This document shows positions 22,601 through 36,653 of a stretch of 64,000 nt of DNA, in pieces (the stretch's first letter is position 1; the number at the start of each line of letters is the position of its first letter). A model generated the notes under the pieces. That model had not been told where the DNA came from. It ran no database searches and was given only the letters and a program-made list of their open reading frames with translations. A program made the translations under genes and the position numbers. The DNA lies in the NCBI GenBank assembly GCA_023053685.1, contig JALIGW010000001.1, positions 50,697,859 to 50,761,858 of the forward strand, given 5' to 3'. Source of the DNA: Diadophis punctatus similis (lineage: Eukaryota > Chordata > Lepidosauria > Squamata > Dipsadidae).

Positions 22601-23789
22601 ACTGCAATATTAGCTAAGTTAAAAGTTACTAAAAAATGAAACATTTTCATACAATTTCCAGGCTCAGAAACAAAAGTGTAATATTCAAGTGTCATACATA
22701 TTCAATTATTAATATAAATTCATAGGAATCAAATCATTCACCTTTCTAAACAATGGCATCAACTGGAACATTTATGGATGAAGGTGACATGGTAAAAATG
22801 TTCACTGTATCCGAATTATTGTAGATTATCTTCTTGTAGTTAATGTCCCTCTATTTAAACAAGATTGCCTTGTAATTAAAACCTTCCGTGTTTCAGTATC
22901 TAAACCTGCTAAGTTTTTTGGATGAAAAAATAGGAAACGTTTGTCTGTCAGACAATAAAACTTGGTGACTGAACTCTGGACATAAATGCCAGAAACAAAA
23001 AAACCTTAAAAAAACAGTTTCTACAATTGGTTGATTTTGTGACAGAGGGATAAAAACACATATTTCTTAAAAAAATATAAAAAATAAATCAAAGCTTCTT
23101 TTGTTCCTTTTAAATATTTCATTGCATCCATAACTAACATGGATGTTTACCTCCAAAAGACAGACAATTTAATAATTCGTTCCTATTGGTACATAATGAG
23201 ATAGTTAAAACACTCCCAGGAGAGAGATAAGCAGATATTAAAAGGTCTTTCCAATACCTGCACTGACTAAGGGCAACAGTTAATTCAATAGATTCGATCA
23301 AAATCACTACTTCTTTCAGGCCTGCTGATTTATTACTTTGGCTGTAGTTAGTCATCACTCATTTTAGTTTGCTTTTCAGAGCTCATAAATTATGCGGTAT
23401 AAATAAAAAGATACAATCAAGGAAACCATATCAATTCACATAACAGCCAGGGGATGTATAGACTCCCATGGCACTCACAGTAATGTCTTTTTAAAAGACA
23501 GGCCTATCACGGTGTTCGAGTACGTCAGAAACAAACAACCCAAGAGGTCTTGCCCTAATGAAGAATTAGCAGGCTCATAACTACTGTATCTGTATGTATG
23601 AATTTATCATAATTAAACAGGGACTTTTTATTTACTTGAGCAATTGTGCAAAGATTAATCACCAACTTCATCATTGTACAAAGATTTGAAAAGGGTAAAG
23701 ATAAACACAAATGGGTATTTTTGTTGAGATGTGTTTTCTCCCATCTCTGTTTCTGCCTCTCTCTGATGTATCATAGAGACCAGCCCTCA

Positions 23790-23965
23790 CTTAGCTGCAC
23801 CAATCGGAAATCAGCTTGATTAAAGACCAATCAGTAGTCAGCAAAGAGTAAACAGCTATAAAAATAGGAGTCCAGTCAATCCCTGCTCAGTTGCCTGTGA
23901 TTTGCATAGTAGATCATCTTGCCTCTGAAGATACCAACTACTGTTGCCAACAAAATATCAAAAAT
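23790..23965 (+). repeat. Possible eroded Penelope-type or LTR-like fragment
   Basis: A CCAATCGG motif and a TATAAAAATAG motif (near 23,857) precede CTCTGAAGATACCAACTACT and GTTGCCAACAAAATATCA. The last part resembles, in decayed form, the CTGAAGATGCC...GCGAAACGTC signature of vertebrate Penelope-like repeats. Several core bases are changed, so this is a weak call. Confidence 0.25.
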
Positions 23966-24674
23966 CTGTTGTTTTAGACCACTGTCATTAAAACCTGAAG
24001 CCAAACACTGCCCATGATGATTCATATATCTGAATAAATAATGATAGCTTCATTTATTTCCTGAACTGAAATCCAATATAAAAACAATTCTGCAGAATTC
24101 CTCCCCCCAAAAGCTCTATAAATCAGGTGCCACCAATAAAAAGGCCCTGCTTTGGTAGATAGAAATTACAGCTCTGATGATAAGTATCTAACCTGAAACA
24201 TTTTTAAATCAAAGCATATTGTATAGGATTTGCATTCATTTTTGTACTCTGTCACATTATAAAACTAAATTGTTGAACCCTTGAGCATGACCATTGATCT
24301 TTGTACCATAAGTGGATCTCTAGATGGCAATTACTGATTGCAATTCTTTGCGCTTCTTTAGAAGATATCCCAGATAGTCTTTGGATTTTAGGAGTCAAAT
24401 TAAATTCTGAGCAATCCCGTAAGTTATTACAAACACATAAACAATATGTAGTTGATTAATCTTTGTATCTTCTATCCAGATAGGCTATTGGCATTATTTG
24501 AAAACAAAGTTCTATGAAAGCTTATTTCAGATAATGGGATGTAAGACACTGTAAATAATATGACATTCCTTGCTCATCTTTGAAAAAAAAAAAGATACTT
24601 AAGCTTACATACCTGTATCTTTGAGTAAGGAAAGAACAAATGATTCTCATTTATTTCATGGCCATTATTCTTGT

Positions 24675-24915
24675 TGCTACGCAGTGGTTAAAAGCAGCAC
24701 TGCAACCTACTTCAGCTGACTGCTAGTTCAGCAGTTCAGCTGTTCAAATCTCACTGGCTCAAGGTTGACTCAGCCTTCCATCCTTCCGAGGTGGGTAAAA
24801 TGAGGACCCAGATTGTTGGGGGCAATATGCTGAACTCTGTAAACCGCTTAGAGAGGGCTGTAAAGCACTATGAAGTGGTATATAAGTCTAAGTGCTATTG
24901 CTATTGCTATGATCG
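24675..24915 (+). repeat. tRNA-derived SINE
   Basis: The head TACGCAGTGGTTAAAAGCAG (A-box region) and B-box-like GTTCAAATCTC are followed by GGTTGACTCAGCCTTCCATC and the body GTAAACCGCTTAGAGAGG. The tail is CTATTG repeats. It is the same family as the copy at the left edge of the window, here with its head intact. Confidence 0.8.
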
Positions 24916-26499
24916 CATTTCAGTAAACTCAATACCCAAATACTTAAATGACCTCACTTGTTCTATCTCCTTATCATCTAATGCCCATTTATGTCTCTTT
25001 GGTCTTTTAGTAAATACTGCCACCTTAGTTTTTGAATAATTTATCTGCCTTCCTGGAGTAGGTGCCAAATTCTGTCAGGATTTTTCTCATTCCAATTAAT
25101 GTAGTTGACATGACCACCATGTTGCCTGGTATTTTGTCCATCTCTCCTTTCTAACTGGAGATTTCAGAACTGAACCTGGGAGTCCTTGGTGTGAAAAGAA
25201 TTGTTCTATCCTAAAAGCTTTCTCGTGCTGCCCTGGATTAAAGAGTTTGTTAAAGCTTCAGAAATAAAAAGAAGAAAAGATACTAGTGTTTCCGACCTTA
25301 GTTGTATTGTTAATGTCAGAACCATCAAGCTAGATTCTGAAGACTGACAGCATTTTTTTTTAAAGGCCTTCTTTCCATTTCAGGAAATTTATTTGCATTT
25401 GAAACGTTATAGCCAACAAACATGGTTCTGAGAGAGATGCAGAAGAATCAATATGATACTTAATGAAAAATAAATCTTGGTTTCATCAAAAGTCAATTCC
25501 TACACTTATGAATTAGATATCTCACAAGCAATATAAATATATTGTCAACAATAGTAAGTCTAAGAATAGCTCCCTGAGGATATGGCATATGACATCTGCG
25601 AAAGAGGAATACAGGCATGCTTTTTTTTCTTTCACATAAACACCACCTCCATTTCAGAATAAAACTGATAATTGCTAACATATATGGCTTAGTGCATCAC
25701 TGACTAATTTCAAAGTAGCTATTAATAAAGACTTGATTAATAAAGTAAACAAAATAAAAATAAGTGAGCAATGGCTTATAGTTTATTTGAATTCTTATTC
25801 AGCGTGCTGGTGGTTTCAGTTGAAATCTAACTTTGTGGATGCCATACAATGCATTCAAAGTGCATATTTCTGCATAATATGTGAACATGCATTTCCACAA
25901 CCCTCCCCAATTACCGGCAAGTTCAGAATGTTCAATAGTTTCAATTGCGTCATTTTAGTAAAATCTAAATTTGAGTGAAATCTTTGAAAAGAATGGGTTT
26001 AATTGCAGCAAGTATTTTCAAGTAATTCAGAAGCAAGATAGATAGTTGCACTATTGCTTAAACCTAAATTTGAAAAATGTAAATCTCTTCTAAATATGGC
26101 CTTACTTTATTGTTCAATATAACATTAGGGAACAGCATTATGCAAAATGATAGGTTGTCCTTGATACAGCGTGTTACAGCCCGTGTAAATGCTTTTACAA
26201 GGCGGCATGCTGGAAGAAATATCCAGATTCCTATCATTTGAATAATTAAAACTAAAAGGCTGAATATATACTAATAACATTTTCCAAAGGAAACTCATCA
26301 TTTGCTTGAAAGGTCAGAGATTGTTATAATTATTAGCCACAGTGTCAGAGATTAGGACAAAATAGGGCCAATTGGAAAATATGTAAATATCACGTAGATC
26401 CCATCAGCCAGCTTACAGTTTGCCAAGATTTCATAAAACTTCTGGTTTTGCTGCCTGCATGTGTTTGCTACAACTGCATAAAACCCATCAATTTAAGTA

Positions 26500-26548
26500 T
26501 ATTCTCTCCCTCCCTCCCTCCCTCCCTCCCTCCCCCCCTCTCTCTCTC
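26500..26548. repeat. CCCT microsatellite
   Basis: A run of TCCC units followed by CT repeats, about 45 bp. Confidence 0.9.
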
Positions 26549-27335
26549 AGATATTCCAGCCTGTAATGTGAATAATGAATTCCAGAAAGCATTCTAGCAG
26601 TTCTCTCATTGTTAACTTGTCGAAGCTCAAATAAAATAGCATCAACAAAAATAAGAAATCAAATAATTGAAGAGCCATCATCAGTTATGAAACACAGGTT
26701 TTCCCGCGATGTCAAGCATTCCTCTGAAACTTGCCATGTGTAAGTTTATATCCCATCTATATCCCACGTGTAACTATGCAGAATCACAAGAGGCATCCAA
26801 AACCTTTTGGTGAAAAAACTTGTCCCAAGTTCCCAAGGTCCCAATTTATCCAGCTGAAAAGACACTAGTAATAATTACTGGAATTAAGGAACCATTGTTG
26901 CCTCTTGGTTGCGACAAGTCTAAGAGGCCTCTGGATATGCTATATCACTCAGATAATATGCTAACTGAAGTACTCTTTATAGGGACTAAGTCAGCCAACA
27001 AGACAAGACAGAGAAATATATACACACAACCCCCCCACACCATTTTTATATATCTAGACCCTGTGCAGAAAAGAGTTACATCTACATCAGAACTGGAGTA
27101 GAAGGCACTCATATCCATTCAGCATCATGCCCCTGGGAATCTGTCAGCTTCGCTACATCACAAAACAAGTTCATGTATAAAGAGGAACTGCTATGCCATC
27201 TCGAAGCACTGTGATCCCTAACAGCTCTTAGAGCGAATAATACCATTGCTAAGATACTGTATATTAACCATTTGATAAAGAGAATTTCTCAGTGAGATGC
27301 CCAGAAATTTTCACAGTAATCTCCCATTTTCATAC

Positions 27336-27651
27336 CTGATATTCATATTCGGTGAAAGGCAAGAGTGTGTCATCTTTGAATGAAGTGGATGAGCCATTAT
27401 AAACAAGGCTGGCATTGTGTTGATTGGGTACAGACTGTCTTCGATAAAGCTCATACTGTAAGATGTCTCCATTTGGGTGCTTTGGGCCAGTCCACACAAT
27501 GGAAAGAACAGTCTGGAATCCATCAGGACTTGACTGGACATCTATGAAAGGAGCTGGCTGTATTTCAGGGGGTGCTTCAAGAGTTTGTACGGATGACCAT
27601 TCACTGTGAGTGCAGCCCAGAAGACCGCAAGCTTGTACTTGCACTTCATAC
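27336..27651 (-). CDS. USH2A: USH2A exon 64 equivalent, FN3 segment
   Basis: A 316-bp exon, acceptor TAAAG at 27653-27652, donor GTATGA at 27335-27330. It completes the split Tyr codon of exon 63 and ends in phase 0. It encodes YEVQACGLLGCTHSEWSSV (end of one FN3), a LEAPPEIQPAPF linker, and a nearly complete FN3 (SIVWTGPKHPNGDILQYELY ... LLPFTEYEYQ). The human exon I recall is 322 bp, so two codons fewer here. Confidence 0.96.
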
Positions 27652-28124
27652 CTTTACAAACACAAACCACAAATGAGGCAGTAGAATCTAGGCTTTGCAC
27701 TACATATAAAGGTAATATAAAGTGCATATGTTCCACAAGACTAAGTTTGCAGATATTCAAACAAAGAAGAAATGCATGCCTTAAAAAGACTGGGCTGTAA
27801 TTTAAGAACTATTGGTGAATAAGAATCTAATCACATGAATTGAAAATATTGGGATACTTTCATCTGGACAGAAAAGAACACAACACTAAATTTGTTAGAA
27901 ATATAAAATCTGATTGGCAAAGGCTAGCTATAAAAGAAAAACAACTTGATTGACTAAGTAAATTTAGTCAACAATTCTTACAATGGACAAACTGATATGC
28001 ATGCACCTCCCACCTTTTTCATGGATGCAGTGAGCTAATCGTATGCCTTGGGAAATCAATTTATGTTCTAAAGTACAAGAATTCCCTCCTCATTTACTCA
28101 TTACAGCATTTGCTTACAACATAC
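27652..28124 (-). other. USH2A intron 63
   Basis: A short intron (473 bp) with donor GTATGT at 28124. It is AT-rich and no repeat was recognised. Confidence 0.9.
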
Positions 28125-29638
28125 CTGTGATAGGGTTTTAGTTCTGTTAAATTGTAAGACCGTCTTCCAAAAGAATCATGGAATGAATCCAGATAAATCA
28201 TTTTCTTTTGGGATTTAATAGGCTCCCGAAGAATGATAGTATAATTAATCAGGTTACCATTAATCTTCGCTGGAGGATCCCAAATAACCAAAATTGTCTG
28301 TGAGGTCCATGGATGCAACAGAGGTGGAGACATTCCAGATGGGGCAGAAGGATCGGTTCTTATCTTGGCTATCTGACTGGTGACACTCCCTTGGCTGTTG
28401 TTTGCAGTAACAGTATAGATGTATTCTATTCCGGGAGTTAACATGAAGTCCTTATAGTGTCTATCTAGACCTGAATAAACCAGCAATCCATTCCTCCTTA
28501 GCTCATAAATCTGGATTTTACCATTTGGATTATTGGGAGCTTTCCATGTAATTTCTAGAGATTTTGAATCTGTCACTAGTAACTTAGGGGGATCTAAGTC
28601 AAGAGGAGGGGCTTCCACTGTCCAAGCAGATTGGGATGCACTAACAGTGCAGCCTCCATTGGTACAGGCAACCAATGTGATGTCATATTTAGTATAAGGT
28701 TGTAGATTCACTACTGTCTTGAATAAACTCTTTCCAACATATTGTTCTTCACCATTCAGCTTTAAAATGTACTTTATGATTTCACCATTTTGAATTTGGG
28801 GTGGCGACCAAGATACATTAATCTGGGTAGAATGTATACCTTCTAGAGTAGGAGGGCTGACTATTGCTGGGGCTGCCTCTAAGGTCTGTATTCTGGAATG
28901 GTCACTAGAGCAGCACCCTGCCAGGGTACAGGCAGTTATTACATAATTGTATTCTGTATATGGAAGCAAGCCTTCATCAGTATAATTGAAGGTTGAAGCA
29001 TCAAAGCTAAAAGGATAGGGAACATCATTTCTTTGGAGCTTATATGACAGCAGAACACCATTGCTTTTTTCTGGGAATGACCATGAAATCCACATTTTGC
29101 TGGGATTCTGAGGGATATACGTTAACATGGGAGCAGCCATGCCTTCTGGGGCAGCTTGGCTGGTTTTTGCAGCAGACCAAGGACTATCAGTGTAGCCTGC
29201 TGAATTCCAGGCACGTATTTTATATTCGTATGTAGTCCACGGCTGCAAATGCTGAGCAGGATATACAAATGCATTACTCCCAGTGTTATATTCTGTGAAA
29301 ACAATGTTCTCTTCTTCTGTCGTGCTATTTTCCCCTGAAGCATTTTCTTTGGTGTGTCTGTGAATAACTTCATAGCGCATTATTTTTCCATTTGAATTAA
29401 TTGGCTCAGACCAGCTCAGTTCAATGCTGGTTGCATTCACCAAATGGATTACGGGAGCCATTTGAGAAGCAGGAGGGGCATCTGTCCAAATTTGCTGTGG
29501 TGAAGAGCGCGTGCAGCCAGCTGCTGTACAAGCTTCAAGAAGGAGAGTGTATTCAGTGAAGGGCTCGAGACGTCTGAAGAGGAACTGACGAGACAAACCA
29601 CTATATTCTAGATTACCATCGTTGAAAATATTGTAAAT
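28125..29638 (-). CDS. USH2A: USH2A large exon 63 equivalent, about five FN3 repeats
   Basis: A 1,514-bp exon without interruption, matching the unusually long exon 63 of mammals (1,517 bp as I recall). Acceptor TTTCAG at 29640-29639, donor GTATGT at 28124. It enters in phase 0 and exits in phase 2. Successive FN3 closing strands are visible: LEPFTEYTLLLEACTAAGC, LQPWTTYEYKIRAWNSAGY, LLPYTEYNYVITACTLAGC, LQPYTKYDITLVACTNGGC and the variant LTPGIEYIYTVTANNSQGS, ending in LKPYHR of the next. PNGKI/SNGKI loops before each C' strand are typical. These repeats form the long extracellular stalk of usherin. Residues upstream of I in the open frame are intronic. Confidence 0.98.
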
Positions 29639-29989
29639 CTGAAAGGAAAGACAATGTCCATACATTAGCAGCAAGACCATTAGTGGCCTCATTAAGCAGC
29701 TTTTTAAACTTAGTACAACCCCCCAAATAGGTATAATAACTTTTCATAGGCTCCATTGGCAGCCCATCCCTGCTGCTCTTTGGATATTTATTCAAATATG
29801 GGGGTTTATTAAAGATCCAGCAGGCATAATAAAAAGCATGAAGAAAGTGTTCAGTTTGATGCTTAACCTCCTACCTCTCTTTTCTTTGGGAAAAAAGTTT
29901 TACTCTGTTCACTTTTTTGCATATGTTATATGTTATATACATGAGCTAGTGTTAATTCCTGTAGGCTAGTTCTTTCTTGTCAACACTTT

Positions 29990-30185
29990 CAGATGTGGTT
30001 TGCCATTGCCTTCTTCCAAGGGCTGTGAGAGAGTGACTGGCACCAAATCACCCAGGTAGCTTTCGGCCTAAGGCAGGGCTACAACTTGAGTTTTCCCATT
30101 CAAGGGCCAGTACCTTAAGTACGCCGCCCTGAGTCCCTCGGGAGTCGGGCGGCATATAAGAAAAGCCAAATAAAGCCAAATAAGT
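29990..30185. repeat. Degraded SINE plus LINE-like 3' end
   Basis: The left part resembles the reverse-oriented SINE family of 17,040 (GTGGTTTGCCATTGCCTTCT). The right part, TACGCCGCCCTGAGTCCCTC through GGCATATAAGAAAAGCC, is the typical hairpin end of an L2/CR1-like repeat. Boundaries are approximate. Confidence 0.5.
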
Positions 30186-31223
30186 ACTAGATTCAACAGT
30201 CTCAGAATGCTTACATTATGTACTCAACATTATTTTAATGTTGAAAACTGAAGGATTCACTGTGGAAATCAAGATGTACATATAGATCCAAAGTTAATGG
30301 GCTAAGCATTAGACTTGGATTATTTTTGAGGATACTGGAAAGCTCAGTGTTTGACCTTTTAGATGGATCACTACCCTGTTGCTTGGAAGAAAGACATGAA
30401 AATGTCTTATACTGGCGGTACTGAAAAGCTCTAAGAAGGATCCACTTAGCTCAGTCTGATTTAATCATGGATGGATAGATAGATAGATTTTTAAATCAAG
30501 TCTTGATTTTTAAATGAAAAAAAAAGGCTGGGGTTAAGGTTTTACATGACCATTGTAAAGGACTGTGAAAAATCTCTAAGGTGCTAAAAGCAATCACATA
30601 TTTTCAAGTATTTCTTTAAAAGTATACTTTAACAATGTCATCTTTATTTTAAAATGAAAGCCTCTAGTGAAAAGTGTAAAATAATACAATATCTCCTTCC
30701 TGATAAAGACCAGCAGAAGGGAGAAGGGGAAAAAAAACCACAGCAGAAAGTATCCCGGAGATGCTTCCCAGAACAGGACAAATTCACGGATGTAAGGCTA
30801 ACATATTTTATTATATCATAAGCCCACTTCACTTACTAAAACTGGTAAGTCTTTAAATCCTACAGATGATTCTTTTACTGTAAGTGTAATGATTGGAGGT
30901 CGGTGGAGATTCTCAATCATCCATGTCATGGTTATCTCAAAGGTGCCTTTTCGAAAGGCAACTGGACTTTCTTTATTTTTCCTTGAAGACATTTTCCTTC
31001 TTATCCAAGAAGCTTCTCAAGGCATTTTGATATGAACATTTTGTCCCAGTACTCGTCATTTGTTTGGTACTCAAAGCACAAGCTAGAACTTGTTGTGTTG
31101 GCTGCCTTGTGACTCACTATTATTTCTTATAGGAAAAATTTGTTCGTTTCTCATCAATTTTGGTACTCATTGCAATTCTTGGAACCAATTAACGAGGAGT
31201 ACAATAGATGCCACTGTATAGCC

Positions 31224-31363
31224 CAGAGGTCTTCAAACTTAGCAACTTTAAGACTTGTGGACTTCAACTCCCAGAATTCTCCAGTCAGCTTAGCATAGCT
31301 GGCTGGAGAATTCTGGGAGTTGAAGTTCACAAGTCTTAACGTTGCCAAGTTTGGGGACCCCTG
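31224..31363. mobile_element. Palindromic hAT-type MITE
   Basis: A 140-bp near-perfect hairpin with ends CAGAGGTCTTCAAACTTAGC and the complementary GCCAAGTTTGGGGACCCCTG. It is flanked by an exact 8-bp duplication GTATAGCC (31,216-31,223 and 31,364-31,371). It shares sequence with 16,248-16,368; a solo half lies near 43,300-43,360. Confidence 0.93.
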
Positions 31364-31544
31364 GTATAGCCTATCACTATTTTATAAGTGAACTACAATT
31401 GAGAGTACTCATGAAGTTCCATATTAAAGGTTTGCAGTACTGCAAATTAAAACATTCATAATATACTAGAGCATTAATGACTTTTACATCATGACTTTCT
31501 CCACAATGTTTCTGTTCCACCTTGATGAAATAAGATTCAATTAC

Positions 31545-31772
31545 CTTAATGTTACCATTGGGCTTGGAAGGCTCTGCCCATCTGAGTAATAATGCCCTGC
31601 CATTCTCTTTCTTGTCCACTGTAAAGTTGCTTAGGCCACTTGGAGAAGCTTCCAGGGTGCGCACTGAAATCCATGGACTAGCAACTTGCCCAGCATTATT
31701 GACAGCAGCAATATGAATGTAGTAGGTTGTATACGGCTTCAAACCAAACAAGTAAGTTTGATATATCTCCCC
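31545..31772 (-). CDS. USH2A: USH2A exon 62 equivalent, FN3 segment
   Basis: A 228-bp, 76-codon exon in phase 0 at both ends, the same length as the human exon I recall. Acceptor CTACAG at 31774-31773, donor GTAATT at 31544-31539. It encodes GEIYQTYLFGLKPYTTYYIH (closing strands of an FN3), SPWISVRTLEASPSGL linker, and the opening strands of the next FN3 (ALLLRWAEPSKPNGNIK). It is the most 5' exon of the gene visible in this window. Confidence 0.97.
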
Positions 31773-31863
31773 CTGTAGATGAAAGAGACAAATTTGTGAT
31801 TTTTGTATGTGATTTGCCTGAAGATTGAGCATTTACAAAAAAATCTTACACTCTCATCTAGAC

Positions 31864-32812
<949 letters not shown>

Positions 32813-34932
32813 ATCTAGACATATAAAAGAGTTTTTGTGGAAGCAGTTTTTACAACATCGATTACGATGTACTCTCATAAACATGTACAGTAATATTGAA
32901 TGGACTCCACTAATGTCTGTAGGTCTTGGGTCAAAAATTCACTTTTTTGTCATAACAAAAAACCCCTTCTGTTTTACTATTCTCTCCCACCATCCATGCT
33001 ACGTAAATTTTCTCTTCTCCCATTACAGTCTATGCTTCCTGGGTTTTTTTTAAAATATGAAGCAGTGTATCTTCACCATCAGTAACACCCTAAATTAAAA
33101 TGTAAACATCTAAAAGCGGACTAAAAATGGTTAAAATACTGTTCAACTCCACTGGGAGTACTAAAGAATTAGGTTAGGGGGCAGATCATTGATCACTGAC
33201 AAATGAAATCGATCTATGTGGTTGCTCAAGAGTTAACACCAACTTGATGACACATTATCAATCAATCAATTATTAGACCGAATTAAATGGCTGAAGAAGA
33301 AGGTTTCACTTTCTTTTCAGATGCCAGCCTATATGGTACAATTCCCAAGGAAGTGAGAGAAGGCCTTGCAAATCTCTTGCAAACGTAAGAGAATGGACCT
33401 CTGAAAGTCCAGGCCAGAAGTGTGCAGCATTTGAAACCAAAGTGAGTAAGGATGCTTTGAATCTTGTATAGGCAGCCTCACAATACCTCTTTGCAGCTCC
33501 TTAAAGGAAGTGTGCCTTTTCTAGGGTGAATTTGGCAACTGCGTAGGCTCATGGAAATACATGTTTGAGTTACTACTTGGGCACATTTAGCAAAGAGTCT
33601 CCTGACATTTTCAATGCCCATTCAAAACTGATTCTGGCACATTCCAACTGAAAGAAAACATCTCAGATCTTTCATAATATTTGCATTTAGAATTCTTCAC
33701 ACACCTTTCCCTTTGATGGTGATTAGATACATCCCCTTATGATTAGTTCATTTTAAAAAAAAAGACTCAATTTCTTGGCTTTAGTTAAGTAGCTAAAAGC
33801 CACACTTCCAAGCTGCTAAATATTTAAATATCTGGTAAGCGGCAAGATGAAAAAATAATCTCTTTTTTTGCAGAAAAAATAATCTTTTTTTAAATATTAA
33901 AAGTTACATAATAAATATTTAATAGTTACTTCCCCACAACAATGAGTTTTCCTTTTAGATAAATATAACATAGCATTTGAATGTCCATTTTGAATATTAA
34001 AGCTCAAAACCCACCATGACTGATTACAAATATACTGTTCAATGACAATTATTCGGTACCCTTCCCACATTGAAGAAGATAAGCCCCCGTGAGAATAATA
34101 ATGATGAATGCAAGGGGCTGCGGTGGCTAAATAGGAATTTTTGCTTTTCATTCATTGCAAAGATGAGTAAAAATTCCTAAACTAAAAGACTTAAATTTGT
34201 GAAAAGCACTCTATCAATCAGATGCAGATGTCAATGGACTTTTGTTTAAATTCATCCCATTCACATTTATTCAAAAAGACCTACTAAGTTCGGTAAAGGT
34301 TAGAGAGAACTGTGTAGTTCTCCTTTACTGCAATCCTAGAATGCTTCCGGGAAAGATTTTTCTAGTGAGATTTACAGATTTCATTTTTATTGTTATCTAG
34401 GGAGAAGATTCCAGAATTGCTCAATCTAAGATCTAGGGACAAGGCTGCTCTTATTTTATAACTGCTCAATTTATTTTTATTTTCTTCAAAATTCACTGTA
34501 CTGAAAATCATGGAAGAGTTGTTGTTATTATTATAAACCAGGAAACTCAAATTAAAACCTAAAACAAATTTTGTTTTTTCCAAGTGCTGCCTTTCCTTGT
34601 CTCTTTGGAGAAACTAGTGCTGAAGTCACTTCTGATTTCCAACGAAGGGGAAAAAATGGAAATGCTGCAGGTCCCAAGCCTGCGGTCTAAAAACAGTGAA
34701 AGGAAAATCCAAGAGGCAAGTTTGAAATTAATTAGCAAAAGCAAGCTGGAAAATCTCCAGCTAGATCGTTAAACTGACCAAAGAAAAACAAAGGTTTAAA
34801 AGTTCCATTGTGACTATATCTACTCAGATTGCTGAAAACTACTTAGCTTGTAATATATACATGTAAACACTATTAAAATTCTTGTATCTGTTGTTTCTAA
34901 CCTTCAATTGGGCAAAACTGGAACGTATAGGG

Positions 34933-35701
34933 CAGTGATGGCGAACCTATGGCACGCGTGCCCCAGGTGGCATGCGGAGCAATATCTGAGGGCACGGGAG
35001 GCGTTGCCCTATGTCAGCTCCAGTGCGCACTGATTTTCAGCCTTCTTTTTGGCCGTTTTCGCTCTCCCCAGGCTTCAGAAAAGCCTCCTGAAGCTTGGGG
35101 ATGGCAAAAACGGCCCAACGGGCCAACCGGAAGTTCACTTGTGTGCTCACCCCCAGCCTCCTTTTTGCTGTCAGAGGTCTTCGGGAACTTCTTCGGCTTT
35201 GGACAGTTGCAGCCAGGCCTCCCACACATTGGCCCAGTTCTTCTACAGCCGGATGGCTTTTCTGAAGGCCTCTGCAGCCGATAACAGAGCTCCAGATCAA
35301 TCCGGAGTTATGTTATCGGCTACAGAGGCCTTCAGTAAAGCATTCCTGGCTGCAGAAGAAATGGGCCGAGGTGTGCGAGGCCTGATTGCAACTATCTGAA
35401 GGTAAGTAGTAGGGCAGCTCCATTTCTGTTTAGTTTCCAAACTTCAAATTGGCCCGCTGGGCTATTTTTCGCTGTCCCCAGGCTTCAGGAGGCTTTCCTG
35501 AACCCTGGGGAGAGCGAAAAACAGCCCAACGGGCCTACCGGAAGCTTCAGTGAGGCCTGTGTGCATGTGCGGGGTCAGCGGGGGGTGGGTTGTGCGCATG
35601 CACTGGGGTAGAGCATTGCATTATGGGTGTGGGCACCCACCCAAACGCTATCGCGCGCGCACCCTTTTGGCACCCGAGCCAGAAAAGGTTCACCATCACT
35701 G
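34933..35701. mobile_element. hAT-type nonautonomous DNA transposon
   Basis: A 769-bp element with ends CAGTGATGGCGAACCTATGG and AGGTTCACCATCACTG, flanked by an exact 8-bp duplication GTATAGGG (34,925-34,932 and 35,702-35,709). It is the same family as 5,736-6,327 but longer and inverted relative to it. Open frames up to 116 residues lie within it and lack any transposase domain. Confidence 0.95.
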
Positions 35702-36411
35702 GTATAGGGCAATAATGATTGAATCAGGGGAATTCAAGTGGGTTAACTTATAGAATGCCAGACCCATCTTTCTGGTGAGAATGAAATTTGGGGAAACTGT
35801 GGTTGCTTCAGCACCATTGTGTCTTTTGACTATGCTTCCCCAAAACCTTTACACTGTGAGTTGCAAGGGAAATATTTGCATCTCAAAACTGTATGTAGTC
35901 CACTATGTTCTGTCCACAGAATTCATTAGGTCCCTGAAGCAGGACAGTGAATAGAAAATGTGGAGATCCTTGGTGTGGGGAAGCAGAGTAAGTTGAGTGG
36001 TGTGACTGTTGCAGGTTCTCTGATATTTTGCAGGAAAATGTGGCTAATGAGATTTATTATTTATTTATCTCATTAAGGTCTCCGCCTAGCATTCTCTCTC
36101 CAAAATGGCAAGGCTAGCACTTGGATTCATTCATTTTCTCCTCTCTCAGCTTCTTTATTGTAGCCATACACATGGAATAACTTCTATGTTGGTCTTGCAA
36201 ACACATTGGGATTGGGATGCACAGCTCAGCTCTCAGTTTAGGGGCTCAAGACCCCCACTCTTTGCTTCACACTTTATTTTGATGTTCTGTGACTGGGACT
36301 GAGGATGCTTAAATAGATTCCAAGGCAATGCTCAGAGGTGCTGGCCTAAACATTTACTACTTGTTGAAAATGGGTCTGGCAAAATTAAAATGCCTCTTGT
36401 TTTCTGTAGCT

Positions 36412-36490
36412 TGCCTTTCTGTGTCCATTGCATCTCACTATGCCAGCCAGGACACTATGCCTTTCTGTGTCCATTGCATCTCACTATGCC
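36412..36490. repeat. 33-bp direct repeat
   Basis: An identical 33-bp unit beginning TGCCTTTCTGTGTCC occurs at 36,412-36,444 and 36,458-36,490, separated by 13 bp. It is a local duplication with no recognised function. Confidence 0.9.
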
Positions 36491-36653
36491 TGCTGTTTCT
36501 GCTAATATAGGTTGTCCTCACTGGACCATGGGATGCTGAGATATCATAATGGCAGGCTGGGCACCAAGTGCCCAGATCACCATCACATGATTTCATGGAT
36601 GCTACAACCAACAGAAGTGCAACTACCACTCATACAGTGCTGTTGTAAGGTTT

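Larger units (their letters stand above)
18126..27335 (-). other. USH2A intron 64
   Basis: A 9.2-kb intron, the largest fully contained here. It holds a TA-flanked MITE (18,376-18,608), a CR1 LINE fragment (19,064-19,905), a CR1 3'-end piece (20,175-20,345), a hAT element (22,187-22,600), a possible eroded Penelope-type motif (about 23,790-23,965), a SINE (24,675-24,915) and a CCCT run (26,500-26,535). The stretches 20,346-22,178, 22,609-23,780 and 24,916-27,335 show nothing else recognisable. Confidence 0.8.
29639..31544 (-). other. USH2A intron 62
   Basis: A 1.9-kb intron with donor GTAATT at 31544. It contains a degraded repeat with a LINE- or SINE-like end (about 29,990-30,185, ending GGGCGGCATATAAGAAAAGCC), a GATA run near 30,471-30,487 and a palindromic MITE (31,224-31,363). 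The rest shows nothing recognisable. Confidence 0.8.
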
